In this document: one piece after another, positions 9,146 through 18,622 of the stretch | Position numbering within the stretch: position 1 is the first letter of the stretch | Layout of the letters: each line of letters begins with the position of its first letter | Made by a program: the position numbers and the translations under genes | Notes under the pieces: generated by a model | Told to the model about the DNA's origin: nothing | The model's input: the letters and a program-made list of their open reading frames with translations, nothing else | Database searches by the model: none | NCBI GenBank assembly: GCA_029624815.1 | Contig: JARSSH010000010.1 | Location: 26,814-90,813, forward strand | DNA: 64,000 nucleotides | From: Candidatus Competibacter sp. | GTDB taxonomy: Bacteria > Pseudomonadota > Gammaproteobacteria > Competibacterales > Competibacteraceae | Direction: 5' to 3'

Positions 9146-9906
9146 GCCGGGTTGGGTTGCAGGAGCCATTGTCGCCACGCCGCCTCGTAACACACTACTT
9201 GTGCCGCCAGATAACGTTCGCCCCGGCTCGCGTTCGCCGAGCGAGGATCGCCCACCACGCCGGTCGCCGTCAGCGCCCGCGTCCCGTTTGCGACCAAGGT
9301 TGCCAATGCCGCGTCCATATCGCCGGTATGGCCGGGCGCGGCTCGATCCATGCGCACCTGCTCCGGGTGCAGACGCAGCAGTTCCGAAGTTTCCCATTCG
9401 CCGGCGTGCAAGCCGAGGGCATTGAACGGCAAACCCGCCTCGGCGGCGATGGCCAACACCGCTTCGCCGCAGATCGTCATGGCGTCGGGAATCCACACCG
9501 CCAGCACCGGTAATTCCTGGCGCAAGCGCGTCTCCGCCAACGCCAGCGCCCGTCCGTTGCCGCCGTGCGCTGACAATACGACCAAGCGTTGTACGCCCCA
9601 ATCGACCATGCGCCGGGCGCAGTCCACGATCACCGTCGCCAGCGTTTCCGCTTCCAGACTCAACAGGCCGGCAAACCCGCTATGCTCGTCGGAACAGCCG
9701 ATGGGTATGACGGGCGCAGCCAGCGCCGGTAACCGTTCCGCCAAGCGCTCGGCCAGCGCCGCCGCTCGGCAGGTATCGGTACCCAAGGGCAAATGCGGAC
9801 CGTGTTGCTCGGTCGCGCCCAGCGGCAGAATCACCGTCGTCATGCCAGCGGCGACGGCTTGCGCCACGTCCGGCCAGCTCGATTCAGCCAATCGCTGGGT
9901 ATTCAA
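9142..9906 (-). CDS. mftE: Mycofactocin precursor peptidase MftE (creatininase family)
   Basis: MftE is a metal-dependent amidohydrolase-like peptidase that cuts modified MftA to release the cross-linked Val-Tyr piece. The 254 residues match the creatininase fold: GATEQHGPHLPLGTD near residue 30 supplies metal-binding Glu and His, DEHSGF follows, and HGGNG near 133 completes the site; LGLHAGEWETS adds the C-terminal acidic/His pair. It overlaps ETF beta by four bases upstream and mftF by four downstream, so the three are coupled. No active-site residue appears missing. Confidence 0.93.
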   Translation of the reverse strand: MNTQRLAESSWPDVAQAVAAGMTTVILPLGATEQHGPHLPLGTDTCRAAALAERLAERLPALAAPVIPIGCSDEHSGFAGLLSLEAETLATVIVDCARRMVDWGVQRLVVLSAHGGNGRALALAETRLRQELPVLAVWIPDAMTICGEAVLAIAAEAGLPFNALGLHAGEWETSELLRLHPEQVRMDRAAPGHTGDMDAALATLVANGTRALTATGVVGDPRSANASRGERYLAAQVVCYEAAWRQWLLQPNPA

Positions 9907-10775
9907 GTCGGCTGTTCCAGGAAACCGCGTTGGCGCAAGAACGCGATGATGGCGTCGGCCTGCTGTTCCGGCGTACCACTCTCCAGGATTTTCCCCGTCT
10001 TGCCGGCAACCCCGGCGGACATGATTTGCGCCACCCGTTCCTGTACTGACCCGTGGATATCTGGCGTAAACATCACTCGCGTCCGTGGGCGCGGCGGCAT
10101 GACTTCATGCAGGGTCATTGCTGGAAAATGCAAATCTTGCGGCGACAATCCCAACTCCTCTAGTCCATACAGCGGAATCGGCGTGTGCTTGACGCGCATC
10201 AAGTTGGGCAGGCTGGCTTGGCGCAGATGCACCAATCCCGATTCCAGCCCTAGAATCGCCGGCAGGGTAACTTCGCTTTCGGCTCGCGCCCCGCGCGCCA
10301 GCCGCCGCTGTACGCGCATTCGCCCGGACCGCAACTCAAACTGAGTCACATCGGTGGCGACCGGCCAGTCCAGATGTTCCGCCAGCAGCGCCGGCACCGT
10401 GCCCGATCCGCGATCCACGCTATGCCCGCCGCACAGCACTAGATCGGGAAGTTCCTTGACTCGCAGCGCCGCCGCCAGCAGCATCGTGGTCACGATGGGT
10501 TTGAGGCTGCCGAGTGAGTCATCCCATACCCGCAGCGCCGCATCAGCGCCCGCCGCCAGCGCATCTTGTAACAAACGATCCGCTTCGACCGGTCCCACGC
10601 TGAACACGGTCACGGTTCCATTCGACGGTCGCAGCCGCAACGCCAGTTCCAGCGCGCTTTCATCGGCGGGATTCATCATGTACAGCACGCGACCGGCATC
10701 GATCAAACCGGTCAGCGGATCGACCTCGATGGTGCTGGGGTCGGGGACGTATTTAAGACAAACCGCGATACGCAT
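9903..10775 (-). CDS. Electron transfer flavoprotein beta subunit, mycofactocin-associated
   Basis: The ETF beta subunit pairs with ETF alpha to accept electrons from flavoproteins. The 290-residue sequence opens MRIAVCLKYVPDPSTIEVDP, the expected start of ETF beta, and continues with MNPADESALELALRL and the segment LVLCGGHSVDRGSGTVPALLAEHLDWP that contacts AMP/FAD. ETF alpha lies apart at 12393-13463 with the quinone-reductase and ferredoxin genes in between, an unusual split order. Position inside an unbroken mft operon implies a role in moving electrons from mycofactocinol or the OYE-type enzymes to quinone. Confidence 0.88.
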   Translation of the reverse strand: MRIAVCLKYVPDPSTIEVDPLTGLIDAGRVLYMMNPADESALELALRLRPSNGTVTVFSVGPVEADRLLQDALAAGADAALRVWDDSLGSLKPIVTTMLLAAALRVKELPDLVLCGGHSVDRGSGTVPALLAEHLDWPVATDVTQFELRSGRMRVQRRLARGARAESEVTLPAILGLESGLVHLRQASLPNLMRVKHTPIPLYGLEELGLSPQDLHFPAMTLHEVMPPRPRTRVMFTPDIHGSVQERVAQIMSAGVAGKTGKILESGTPEQQADAIIAFLRQRGFLEQPT

Positions 10776-10786
10776 GAGTCAACCCT

Positions 10787-11074
10787 TCAGGATTCCCGGA
10801 ACGTGACGCCGTAACCGCCATCGGGATAGGACCAGCGAATGGCCCCTTCCTGGTTGCAGGCGACATAACAGGTACCGCATTCGAAGCATTGTTCGTAGTT
10901 GAACAGAATGCCGCCATCGTCCAGCGGAACGAACAGGTTGGCCGGACAAACGTAGACGCAGGCGTGGACCGAGCAGTCGTTGCGGCAGATTTCCGAGTTC
11001 ACGACGATATGCGGTGTCGCTCCCACCCGGAACCGTACCGTGCGCATTTTCTCTTCATGGGTTGTCATCACCAT
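10787..11074 (-). CDS. FixX-like ferredoxin
   Basis: A 95-residue ferredoxin of the type that partners with FixC/ETF-quinone oxidoreductase. Two cysteine-rich clusters are seen: CRNDCSVHACVYVCPANLF and CFECGTCYVACNQEGAIRWS, the second a standard 4Fe-4S pattern. It overlaps the FAD protein upstream by seven bases and precedes ETF beta by 11 bases. Together the two correspond to the flavin and Fe-S domains that are one polypeptide in mitochondrial ETF-QO. Confidence 0.9.
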   Translation of the reverse strand: MVMTTHEEKMRTVRFRVGATPHIVVNSEICRNDCSVHACVYVCPANLFVPLDDGGILFNYEQCFECGTCYVACNQEGAIRWSYPDGGYGVTFRES

Positions 11075-12396
11075 AGATAAGCCCTCGCCACCTGGTAGAC
11101 GTCCCGGAGCAATTGCCCCGGCTTGATCGTAGACTGACGGACCATCCGGTAGGTCAGCGGTAGAATCTTCCGCTTGGGCGTGCCGTCCACCCGGAAGATT
11201 TGTTCCATCCCCCGCGCGACCATTTCGGGGTAAAGGTTTTGCAGGCGCGGCCCGTTGACGAAGGACGGTGCATGGCGGTAGGCCCGAAAATCGGTGGATA
11301 CGTGGCGTTGCTTCAAATTCTTTTGATAGGCCGCAAGGACGCGCGCGGAGAAATTATTCTTTTGGCAAGCGAATATCGCGGTTTCCGCCGCTGCCAAGCC
11401 GGATTGCATCGCGTAGTTCATGCCTTCCAGATACAGGCCGGCGGCCAAACAGAAGCCCGCCGCGTCGCCGGCCACCAGCATTCCATCGGTGTACAGTTTT
11501 GGCTTCATCGCCCAACCGCTTTCGGGAATCAGATGGGCCGAGTACTCGCGCAGTTTGCCGCCGCGCACCAGCGGCGCGACCGCCGGATGCGCCTTGAACC
11601 GTTCCAGCAGTTCGTAGGGGCGCTTGCGTCGCTCGACCAGCGACGACACTTGGCCGATCACGCCCAGCGACAGCGAATCCCGGTTGGTATAAAGAAATGC
11701 GCCGCCGTGAACGTCTTCGGTAATCGCGCCCAGATATTCAAAAGCGATCCCGTCGTTGTCGGTGAGGTGAAAGCGATCCTGAATGATCGCCGGGTCCAGC
11801 CCGATCACTTCCTTGACTCCCAGCGACAGCTCATGCGGGTGAAATTCGCGTTGCAAACCCGCTTTCTTCGCCAGGAAGGAATTGACTCCATCGCAAGCGA
11901 TCACCACTTTTCCATAAATCTCGCCCTGTTCGCGGCGCACCCGCACCCCGACGATGTGGCCCTTTTCCCGCAGCACGTCATCGACAACCGCCGAAGTTAA
12001 CACGAACGCGCCCGCCGCTTCGGCCTGCGCCGCCAGCCAGCGATCGAACTTGGGCCGCAAAACCGTGAAGCCGTTGTAGGGCGCGGTGGCAAAACCGACG
12101 CCAGCGCTTCGAAAGTCGAGCGCCACCGCAGTGGTCGGCGACATGAAGGCGATGTCGCGCCGGCAAATGTGACGCTCCACCGGCGCTTGTTCCCACCAGT
12201 TGGGAATCAGCTCGTTGAGAATGGCGCTGCCGTAAAACACCGCGCCGGAGGCGTTCTTGGCTCCCGGATATTCGCCGCGCTCCAGCAGCAGCACCTTGAG
12301 GCCAGCGCGGGCGGCGAGCAAGGCGGCGGCGCTGCCCGCCGGGCCGGCACCGACGACGATGACATCGAACTGTTGGTTGGCGGGATGCGTGGTCAT
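11068..12396 (-). CDS. ETF-quinone oxidoreductase-like FAD protein (FixC family)
   Basis: This flavoprotein should take electrons from ETF and reduce membrane quinone. The 442 residues begin with a Rossmann FAD motif (VIVVGAGPAGSAAALLAARAG) followed by the FixC-typical LLERGEYPGAKNASGAVFY. The second FAD segment GDAAGFCLAAGLYLEGMNYAM is near residue 310. It overlaps ETF alpha by four bases and the ferredoxin by seven. Gene order (ETF alpha, FixC-like, FixX-like, ETF beta) gives a complete dehydrogenase-to-quinone wire inside the mycofactocin operon. Confidence 0.9.
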   Translation of the reverse strand: MTTHPANQQFDVIVVGAGPAGSAAALLAARAGLKVLLLERGEYPGAKNASGAVFYGSAILNELIPNWWEQAPVERHICRRDIAFMSPTTAVALDFRSAGVGFATAPYNGFTVLRPKFDRWLAAQAEAAGAFVLTSAVVDDVLREKGHIVGVRVRREQGEIYGKVVIACDGVNSFLAKKAGLQREFHPHELSLGVKEVIGLDPAIIQDRFHLTDNDGIAFEYLGAITEDVHGGAFLYTNRDSLSLGVIGQVSSLVERRKRPYELLERFKAHPAVAPLVRGGKLREYSAHLIPESGWAMKPKLYTDGMLVAGDAAGFCLAAGLYLEGMNYAMQSGLAAAETAIFACQKNNFSARVLAAYQKNLKQRHVSTDFRAYRHAPSFVNGPRLQNLYPEMVARGMEQIFRVDGTPKRKILPLTYRMVRQSTIKPGQLLRDVYQVARAYLW

Positions 12397-13463
12397 GGCG
12401 TCATCTCCAAAGTCCGATGGACGACGGAGGAATCGGTTGGCGCGGCCGGTTCGCCAGAATTCGAGGAGGCATCGGTCACGGCGAGCGCCCGTAATTTACT
12501 GAGTAAAATCGGCAGGATTTGATGCAGGTCGCCGACGATTCCCAAATCCGCCCGTTTGAGCATCGGCGCGGTACGATCGCTGTTGACGGCAATCACGGTT
12601 TCGCTGCCGGTGATGCCGGAAAGATGTTGACCCGCGCCGGACACGCCGAACGCCATGTACAACTTTGGGGCGACGATCTGGCCGGTCGAGCCGATGAAGC
12701 GCTCGGCCGCCAGCCAGCCGCGATCCGCGGCAACCCGAGTGCCGCCCAAAGCCGCGCCAATCTGGTCGGCCAATTGCTTTATCAGCGCCATACCGTCGGG
12801 TCCACCCGTGCCAAAACCGCCGGAGACGATCCGTTCGGCTTCGCTCAAAGGCACGGTTCGTGGATCGGCGGGCAAGGTTCGCAAGGTGCGGTCGCGGAAA
12901 CGCGCGGGATCGAGTTCCGGGCGCACGACAGCGACTTCAGCAGCGCGTCCATGCCGGGGCGCATCGATTCCGCGCACGCCGGGCGTGAGCATGGCGCAAA
13001 TCAGGGTGGCGTAAGGCCAAACCAGCCGTTCCTGACAGGCTCCGCCGTAGGTGTGACGAATCACTTCCGGGTAACCGTCGCCGACGATGCTGATGCGCAT
13101 ACAGCAGCCAACCAGCGGCAATCGCCAGCGTACCGCGAGCCGGGGCAGCCAAGCGCGCGCCGGGCCGCTGTCCGGGGCCAGCAGCAGCGCCGGATGGGCC
13201 TGGAGCAACACCGGGGCCAGCGCCTGCAACCAGCCGTCGGCGCTGAATTGAGCTAGCGCTTCATGCTCCACCACCGTGACCCGATCCGCGCCGTGAGCCG
13301 CCAGCGTTTCCGCCAGTGGCGTCACGCCGCTCCCGCAGAGAATTGCCTGGACTTTGGCGTCGAGCCGGTCAGCCACCTCACGACCTTCCTCCACGCATTC
13401 CAGGCTGGCGAGCGTCAATTCACCGTGTTCGCTCTCAGCGATGACCACAACAGCCTTGTCCAT
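12393..13463 (-). CDS. Electron transfer flavoprotein alpha subunit, mycofactocin-associated
   Basis: This 356-residue protein is the FAD-binding subunit of ETF. The C-terminal FAD domain is clear: GSTGQIVAPKLYMAFGVSG, then SGAGQHLSGITGSETVIAVN and DLGIVGDLHQILPILLSKL, all standard ETF alpha signatures. The N-terminal half, with SEHGELTLASLECVEEG, is the usual alpha/beta domain. The stop codon region overlaps the next gene by four bases and the start overlaps the OYE gene by one. Partnership with the beta subunit at 9903-10775 is inferred from the shared operon. Confidence 0.88.
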   Translation of the reverse strand: MDKAVVVIAESEHGELTLASLECVEEGREVADRLDAKVQAILCGSGVTPLAETLAAHGADRVTVVEHEALAQFSADGWLQALAPVLLQAHPALLLAPDSGPARAWLPRLAVRWRLPLVGCCMRISIVGDGYPEVIRHTYGGACQERLVWPYATLICAMLTPGVRGIDAPRHGRAAEVAVVRPELDPARFRDRTLRTLPADPRTVPLSEAERIVSGGFGTGGPDGMALIKQLADQIGAALGGTRVAADRGWLAAERFIGSTGQIVAPKLYMAFGVSGAGQHLSGITGSETVIAVNSDRTAPMLKRADLGIVGDLHQILPILLSKLRALAVTDASSNSGEPAAPTDSSVVHRTLEMTP

Positions 13464-15496
13464 TACACAGCCCTCCCTGCCCGTTCGCCTTCAATGATCG
13501 CGGCGTGCGCGCGCCGAGGCGCGACGCAGTCGCCGATTCGGTGGAGTGCGGGCACCCGCCCTTTCAGCGTTCGATAAAGATTCTCATCAACCGCGCGGAC
13601 TTGCGAAAGCATGTGAGTCGCGTGGGCGTTGTCGGCCTTGAGCGCCTGATACAGACGGTCGTTGGCCTGCCGGTGGATTGCCAGCACCACGGTATCCACC
13701 GGGGGAAAATGCGCCATTTGACCGCTGTAGTTGTGCAGCGCCATGACCACGCCATTGTCGATGCCGAGAACCGAATGGTTCGGCGTGCAGCGAATGCCCA
13801 AGCGCCGCGCTTGGCGATACCAGTTTTCCAGATCGAGGGTGACGCCCAGATCCTGGCCGACGTACAGGGTGGGGGTGACCACCTCCACTTCGCAGCCCTG
13901 TTCCGCCAGAAACTCGGCGACGCTGGTCGCTTCGTGAAAACCGAGTCGATCCACGATCAATACCTTGCGGCCTGGCGTGACTTTGCCCGACAGGATATCC
14001 ACCACATCCGCCACGCCGGGGCTGTCGCCACCGGGAATGGCGGCGCGATTGGGAACCGAGCCGGTCGCCACGATCACCGCATCCGGTTTAGCGGCCAGCA
14101 CTGAATCCAGCGTCGCCGTGGTTTCGGTGTGTACCTCGACGCCCAGCTGCTCGATCTCATGCAACAGATTGCGCACGATGTCGCCAAATTCGGCGCGTCC
14201 GGCCACCCGCACCGCCCACACCACTTGGCCGCCCAAGCGGACTTCCTTTTCCAGCAAGGTGACGTGATGCCCTCGACGGGCGGCAACGGTCGCGGCCTTC
14301 AATCCAGCGGGGCCGCCGCCGATCACCAGTACGCGCTTGGGTTCGGCGACAGTGGACAACGTACTGATTCCGTAGCGTTTTTCCTGCCCGGTCGCCGGAG
14401 TTTCGATGCAACCCATCCACCGGTTGAGTCCCATCCGTCCCACGCATTCCTGGTTGCAGGACAAACAGAGCCGGATGTCCTCGGCTCGGTTTTCCCGCGC
14501 CTTGCGGGCGAATTCGGGATCGGCGATCTGGCCGCGCACGATGCCGATCAGATCCGCGTGGCCTTCGCTGAGGATGCGTTCGGCCTGGATTGGATCCTTG
14601 ATCCGACCGACGCCGATCACCGGCAAGCGCACCGCTTTGCGCAGGGCCGACGGAATGAACAGTGCGTAGTCGGGACGAATCCGCATCGAGGCTTCGATCA
14701 TGTACAGGGTTTGCGTCGCGGTGCCGATACTGGTGTTGATCAGATCAATCAGCCCATCCGCTTCCAGCAGTCGCGCCACGGCCACTGTTTCGTCCAGAGT
14801 GATACCGTCACGGATCAGTTCATCGCCGCACAGCCGCACGCTGATCACGTAATCGCGGCCCACTTCGTTGCGGATGGCGGCGATGATCTCGCGCAGCAGC
14901 CGAGCGCGGTTTTCCAGGCTGCCGCCGTATTCGTCGCTGCGCTGGTTGGTGTTGCGCGACAGGAACTGACGGACGATGGACGAATGGGAGCATTGCAACT
15001 CCACGCCATCGAAACCGCCCTCGCGGGTGTAGGCGGCCACCCGCGCATAACCCTGGATGATCTCCAGAATATCCTCGTGTTCCACCGCTTTCGCCACTTC
15101 GCGGAACAGCGGGTCGGCCAGAGCCGATGGCGCCCAAGCCGGCAGCCGGGTGAACATGCCGCTGCCCTGTCCGCCATTGTGGTTGATCTGCGCTAGGATC
15201 GGCGTTCCTTCCGCGTGGACCGCCGTGGTGATTCGTCGATAATGCGGGATCACCCGGCGGTGGAAGGCGTGAATCAGCTTTTCGTAGGGGTGATCGGTGG
15301 GATGGGTGGATTGTTCTTCGGTGATGATCAACCCGGTCCCACCGCGCGCCCGCTCCCGGTAATAGTAAAGATGCCGCTCGCTGGGCATGAAATCCTCGGC
15401 GTAGTTGGTCAGATGCGCCGAGAATACGATCCGGTTCTTGACCGTGATGCTGCCGATCCTCAGTGGGGTAAACAGCAGTCGTGGACGATTGCTCAT
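13463..15496 (-). CDS. Mycofactocin-system FadH/OYE-type oxidoreductase with intact Fe-S cysteines
   Basis: A 677-residue flavoenzyme of the 2,4-dienoyl-CoA reductase / trimethylamine dehydrogenase type. Residues 1-330 form the OYE-like TIM barrel (FTPLRIGSITVKNRIV; DGVELQCSHSSIVRQFLS). Near 345 the cluster motif CLSCNQEC followed by a further Cys at GLNRWMGC supplies four Fe-S ligands. The C-terminal half is an FAD/NAD module starting VLVIGGGPAGLKAATVAARRG near 389. It is paralogous to the next gene and separated from it by three bases. Pairs of such enzymes occur in mycofactocin loci; a role in re-oxidising the cofactor and feeding ETF is inferred. Confidence 0.85.
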   Translation of the reverse strand: MSNRPRLLFTPLRIGSITVKNRIVFSAHLTNYAEDFMPSERHLYYYRERARGGTGLIITEEQSTHPTDHPYEKLIHAFHRRVIPHYRRITTAVHAEGTPILAQINHNGGQGSGMFTRLPAWAPSALADPLFREVAKAVEHEDILEIIQGYARVAAYTREGGFDGVELQCSHSSIVRQFLSRNTNQRSDEYGGSLENRARLLREIIAAIRNEVGRDYVISVRLCGDELIRDGITLDETVAVARLLEADGLIDLINTSIGTATQTLYMIEASMRIRPDYALFIPSALRKAVRLPVIGVGRIKDPIQAERILSEGHADLIGIVRGQIADPEFARKARENRAEDIRLCLSCNQECVGRMGLNRWMGCIETPATGQEKRYGISTLSTVAEPKRVLVIGGGPAGLKAATVAARRGHHVTLLEKEVRLGGQVVWAVRVAGRAEFGDIVRNLLHEIEQLGVEVHTETTATLDSVLAAKPDAVIVATGSVPNRAAIPGGDSPGVADVVDILSGKVTPGRKVLIVDRLGFHEATSVAEFLAEQGCEVEVVTPTLYVGQDLGVTLDLENWYRQARRLGIRCTPNHSVLGIDNGVVMALHNYSGQMAHFPPVDTVVLAIHRQANDRLYQALKADNAHATHMLSQVRAVDENLYRTLKGRVPALHRIGDCVAPRRAHAAIIEGERAGRAV

Positions 15497-15499
15497 GGC

Positions 15500-17473
15500 T
15501 TAGACCCCCCGTCCGGCGCGATACCCTTCCAGGATCGCGTGACCGAGATAACGCGGCGCGACGCAGTCACCGGCGCGAAACACCCGCAAGCCGCTCGCCT
15601 TGAGCGTGAAATACAGGGTTTCGTCGGGCACTTCCGGCGACACGTCCACCACCAGATCGATTCCGTCGAGACGGATTTCCCGCTGGTCGAAGTGATCCGC
15701 GCCGATGACGCTGTGTTCGGTCACCTCCAGCGTGTCGAATTGCGGGCGAAAGACAATGCCACGGGCGGCGGCGCGCTGGTTCCAGGCGGTCAACTCCAGC
15801 GATGCGGTCAAGCGTTGGCCGACGAACATGTCGCTGGTGACCATTTCGACTTGCCAGCCGCGCTCGACCAGCCATTCGGTCACCGCCATGCCGACCGGAT
15901 CGCCGAGGGTATCGAGGATGACGGCGCGACCCGGCGAGGCCGAGATTTCACCGCGCATGACCTGCCGAGGATTGACCATCGGTGCGCTCGGGTGAAAGCA
16001 CACGCCAGCTTGCTGGCCTGGCAGGCCTCCCACGGCCACAATCACGGTATCGGGAGATTCCTCGCCAATTTGTTCGGCGGTTATGTCCACCTCGGTCCGA
16101 ATGTTCACTTTCAGCGCGCGGATTTGCCGTTCCAGCCAATCCACGGCCAACGCCAACCGCTCCCGGCCGGGCGCGGCGGCGGCGAGCCGGATTGCGCCGC
16201 CAAGTCGCGGTTCGCGTTCGCACAAGGTGACGTCGTGTCCGCGCAGCGCCGCGACTCGCGCCGCTTCCAGACCGGCCGGTCCGCCACCCACGACCAGAAC
16301 CCGGTGCGGCGTCCGGGCGTGTTTCAGAGGCGCAAATTCGGCCTCGTGCTCGTAACCGGCGGTTGGATTGTTGGCGCAACTCAAGCGTGGGTTCTGCACT
16401 AGGCCGATGATGTTGTCCTGATTGGCGAGCAGGCAAGGGCGAATGTCGGCGGCGCGGCCTTCACGCCATTTGTGCGGCAAGTCCGGATCGGCGATCAGTG
16501 CTCGGGTCATTTCCACCGCGTCGGCTTTCCCGTCAGCCAGCAGCGCCGCCGCCATTTCGGGATCGACGATGCTGCCTTGGGCAAAGACCGGCAGCGCGAC
16601 CGCCGCCTTGATCCCCGCCGCTAGAGGGATGGCAAAGCCGGGCGGTTGATACAGACCGGGCCGGGTGAGGTGACCGGTGTAGATGCTGCCGCTGGTGACG
16701 CTGATGAAATCGAGCAACCCATCGCTCGCCAGGCAGCGGGCGATCTCCGCCGCGTCTTCCGGCTTGATACCGGCCCATGGCGCATATTCGTCGCCTGCCA
16801 GGCGCAGCCCGACGATGGCATCGCGACCCAGTTCGTCGCGCGCGTTTTTGATGATCTGACGGGCGAAACGCAGCCGGTTGTCCAGCGAACCGCCGTAGTC
16901 GTCGCCACGTTGATTGGTCAATGGCGACAGAAATTGGCGAATCAGGCTGTCCTGACCGGCGTTCAGTTCGACCCCATCCAGGCCGCCGTCGCGGGCGTAA
17001 CGGGCGGCCTGTCGGAAGCCCTGGATCACAGCGGCGATATCGTCGGCGTCCATGGCTTGGGGCAGTTCGCGGCTGTTGACTTCCGGGACTGGCGAGGGCG
17101 CCCACAGTGGCAATTGGGAATAATGGCTGCTGCCCTGCATCCCGCCATGAGTCAAGTGCGCCAACGCCAGCGCGCCATGGCGATGCAGCGCATCCGCGAT
17201 TTGGCGATAACCGTCCACCACGGCGGCCTCGTAGCCGAATATCGCGTACTCGTAGGGCCAGTCCGAAGGGTGAACGACGCTGCCTTCCAGAACGATCACG
17301 CCGACGCCACCGGCGGCACGGGTTTCGTAGTAGGCGACGTGCCGTTCGGTGAAGCGGTTATGGGTGGCGAAGTTCGTCTGATGAGCGGCGAACACAAAGC
17401 GGTTCGGCGCTGTCTTGCCACCCAGCGACAGTGGGGCGAAAAGCCCGGCATGGCGATCTTGCGGCTTGCTCAT
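15500..17473 (-). CDS. Mycofactocin-system FadH/OYE-type oxidoreductase with two Fe-S cysteines missing
   Basis: A 657-residue paralogue of the downstream gene with the same plan: TIM barrel (FAPLSLGGKTAPNRFVFAAH; DGVELNAGQDSLIRQFLS) then an FAD/NAD module (VLVVGGGPAGLEAARVAALRG). In the cluster loop near residue 347 the pattern reads CLLANQDN followed much later by LSC, so the second and third cysteines of the usual C-x2-C-x3-C are Leu/Ala and Asp substitutions. It may lack the 4Fe-4S cluster and depend on its partner for electron exit. Start ATG is at 17471-17473, 47 bases after mftC. Confidence 0.85.
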   Translation of the reverse strand: MSKPQDRHAGLFAPLSLGGKTAPNRFVFAAHQTNFATHNRFTERHVAYYETRAAGGVGVIVLEGSVVHPSDWPYEYAIFGYEAAVVDGYRQIADALHRHGALALAHLTHGGMQGSSHYSQLPLWAPSPVPEVNSRELPQAMDADDIAAVIQGFRQAARYARDGGLDGVELNAGQDSLIRQFLSPLTNQRGDDYGGSLDNRLRFARQIIKNARDELGRDAIVGLRLAGDEYAPWAGIKPEDAAEIARCLASDGLLDFISVTSGSIYTGHLTRPGLYQPPGFAIPLAAGIKAAVALPVFAQGSIVDPEMAAALLADGKADAVEMTRALIADPDLPHKWREGRAADIRPCLLANQDNIIGLVQNPRLSCANNPTAGYEHEAEFAPLKHARTPHRVLVVGGGPAGLEAARVAALRGHDVTLCEREPRLGGAIRLAAAAPGRERLALAVDWLERQIRALKVNIRTEVDITAEQIGEESPDTVIVAVGGLPGQQAGVCFHPSAPMVNPRQVMRGEISASPGRAVILDTLGDPVGMAVTEWLVERGWQVEMVTSDMFVGQRLTASLELTAWNQRAAARGIVFRPQFDTLEVTEHSVIGADHFDQREIRLDGIDLVVDVSPEVPDETLYFTLKASGLRVFRAGDCVAPRYLGHAILEGYRAGRGV

Positions 17474-17520
17474 GGCGTTGCCTCACGCGCTACGGATTTC
17501 AGGTATTGCTCGGATCGAAT

Positions 17521-18588
17521 TCATGGCGATGCGATGCTTGCCCGTTGCGACGCGGCCTTGACCGGTATCGGAAACGGCGTCGGTTGCTGAAACACGCAGT
17601 CCGGGTCGGGCGCATCCAGGGATTGCTGGGTGAAGTGCTTGACGGCCATGCAGCCGCCGTGGCATTTGTCGTAGGCGTTGCAGCTCTGGCAACTGCCGCC
17701 GACCTGCCATTCCCGCAGGTGCGCGAACAGTGGCGAGTGGCGCCAGATGCCGGCGAACCCGCCCGGTTGACGCACGTTGCCGCCGGAAAACTCCGGGGCC
17801 AACATGAACGGACAGGCGTACACCTCGCCGACTGGGTCCACACAACAGACGATGCGCCCGGCACCGCACAGGTTCAGCCCGTCCATCGGTTGCCCGTAAG
17901 CCGACAGGTGAAAGAAAGAATCGCCGGTCAGCACGTCGCGATGGTTCAGCAGCCACTCGTACAATCCACGGTTTTGGGCGTGAGTCGGGCGCAGGCTTTG
18001 CCATACCGCACCGCCGCGACCGGTGGGCCGCAGCCGCGTCAGGCGCAATTCGGCTCCATAACGTTGGGACAGGACGTATAGATCGTCGATTTGCGGATAG
18101 TTGTGGCAGGTGACAGTGGTGTTGATCTTGAACGGAAACCGGTGCTTGGCCAGCCGCTCCATCGCTTGGCGGGCACGGTCGTAGGAACCTTCGCCGCGGA
18201 TGGGATCGCTGGTGTCGGCCGTCGCGCCATCGATGCTGATCTGCACGTCCAAATAGTCCCGCGAGGCGATCCACGCCGCCGCTTCATCGTCGATCAAGGT
18301 ACCGTTGGTGCTGAACTTGACGCCGATTCCGCGTGCCAGCGCGTAGTCCATCAATTCGCGAAAATCCTTCCGGCTCATCGGCTCGCCGCCGCCGACGTTG
18401 ATGTAAAACACCTTCATTTCCGCCCATTCGTCGATCAGCCGCTTAGCCTCGGCGGTAGTCAATTCCTCGGGCCGACGCTTGCCGGAAGAAGACAGGCAAT
18501 GCACGCACTGCAGGTTGCAGGCGTAGGTGATTTCCCAAGTCAGGCAGATTGGCGCATCCAAGCCCTGCCGAAAAATTTCATAGCTCAT
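17521..18588 (-). CDS. mftC: Mycofactocin radical SAM maturase MftC
   Basis: MftC uses S-adenosylmethionine and Fe-S clusters to oxidatively decarboxylate the C-terminal Tyr of MftA and then join it to the preceding Val. The 355-residue sequence has the radical SAM motif CNLQCVHC near residue 24 and GGGEPMSRKDF near 66. A C-terminal SPASM region holds CGAGRIVCCVDPVGEVYACPF and SCQSCNAYDKCHGGC, the ligands of auxiliary clusters. It lies far from its substrate gene mftA (about 10 kb) but on the same strand in a near-continuous gene series. The match to MftC rather than PqqE-like enzymes is supported by the authentic MftA in the locus. Confidence 0.93.
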   Translation of the reverse strand: MSYEIFRQGLDAPICLTWEITYACNLQCVHCLSSSGKRRPEELTTAEAKRLIDEWAEMKVFYINVGGGEPMSRKDFRELMDYALARGIGVKFSTNGTLIDDEAAAWIASRDYLDVQISIDGATADTSDPIRGEGSYDRARQAMERLAKHRFPFKINTTVTCHNYPQIDDLYVLSQRYGAELRLTRLRPTGRGGAVWQSLRPTHAQNRGLYEWLLNHRDVLTGDSFFHLSAYGQPMDGLNLCGAGRIVCCVDPVGEVYACPFMLAPEFSGGNVRQPGGFAGIWRHSPLFAHLREWQVGGSCQSCNAYDKCHGGCMAVKHFTQQSLDAPDPDCVFQQPTPFPIPVKAASQRASIASP

Positions 18589-18622
18589 CGGCTCACCCTG
18601 CGAACGGTAGTAAAGCGGATCA

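Noticed and set aside
9146..9601. Upstream extension of the mftF frame to 659 codons
   Set aside because: It overlaps mftE in another phase and shows no family similarity; GTG 9145 with GTGA overlap is a better start.
14129..15196. A 355-codon plus-strand frame
   Set aside because: Antisense to the OYE/FadH gene and without recognisable motifs.
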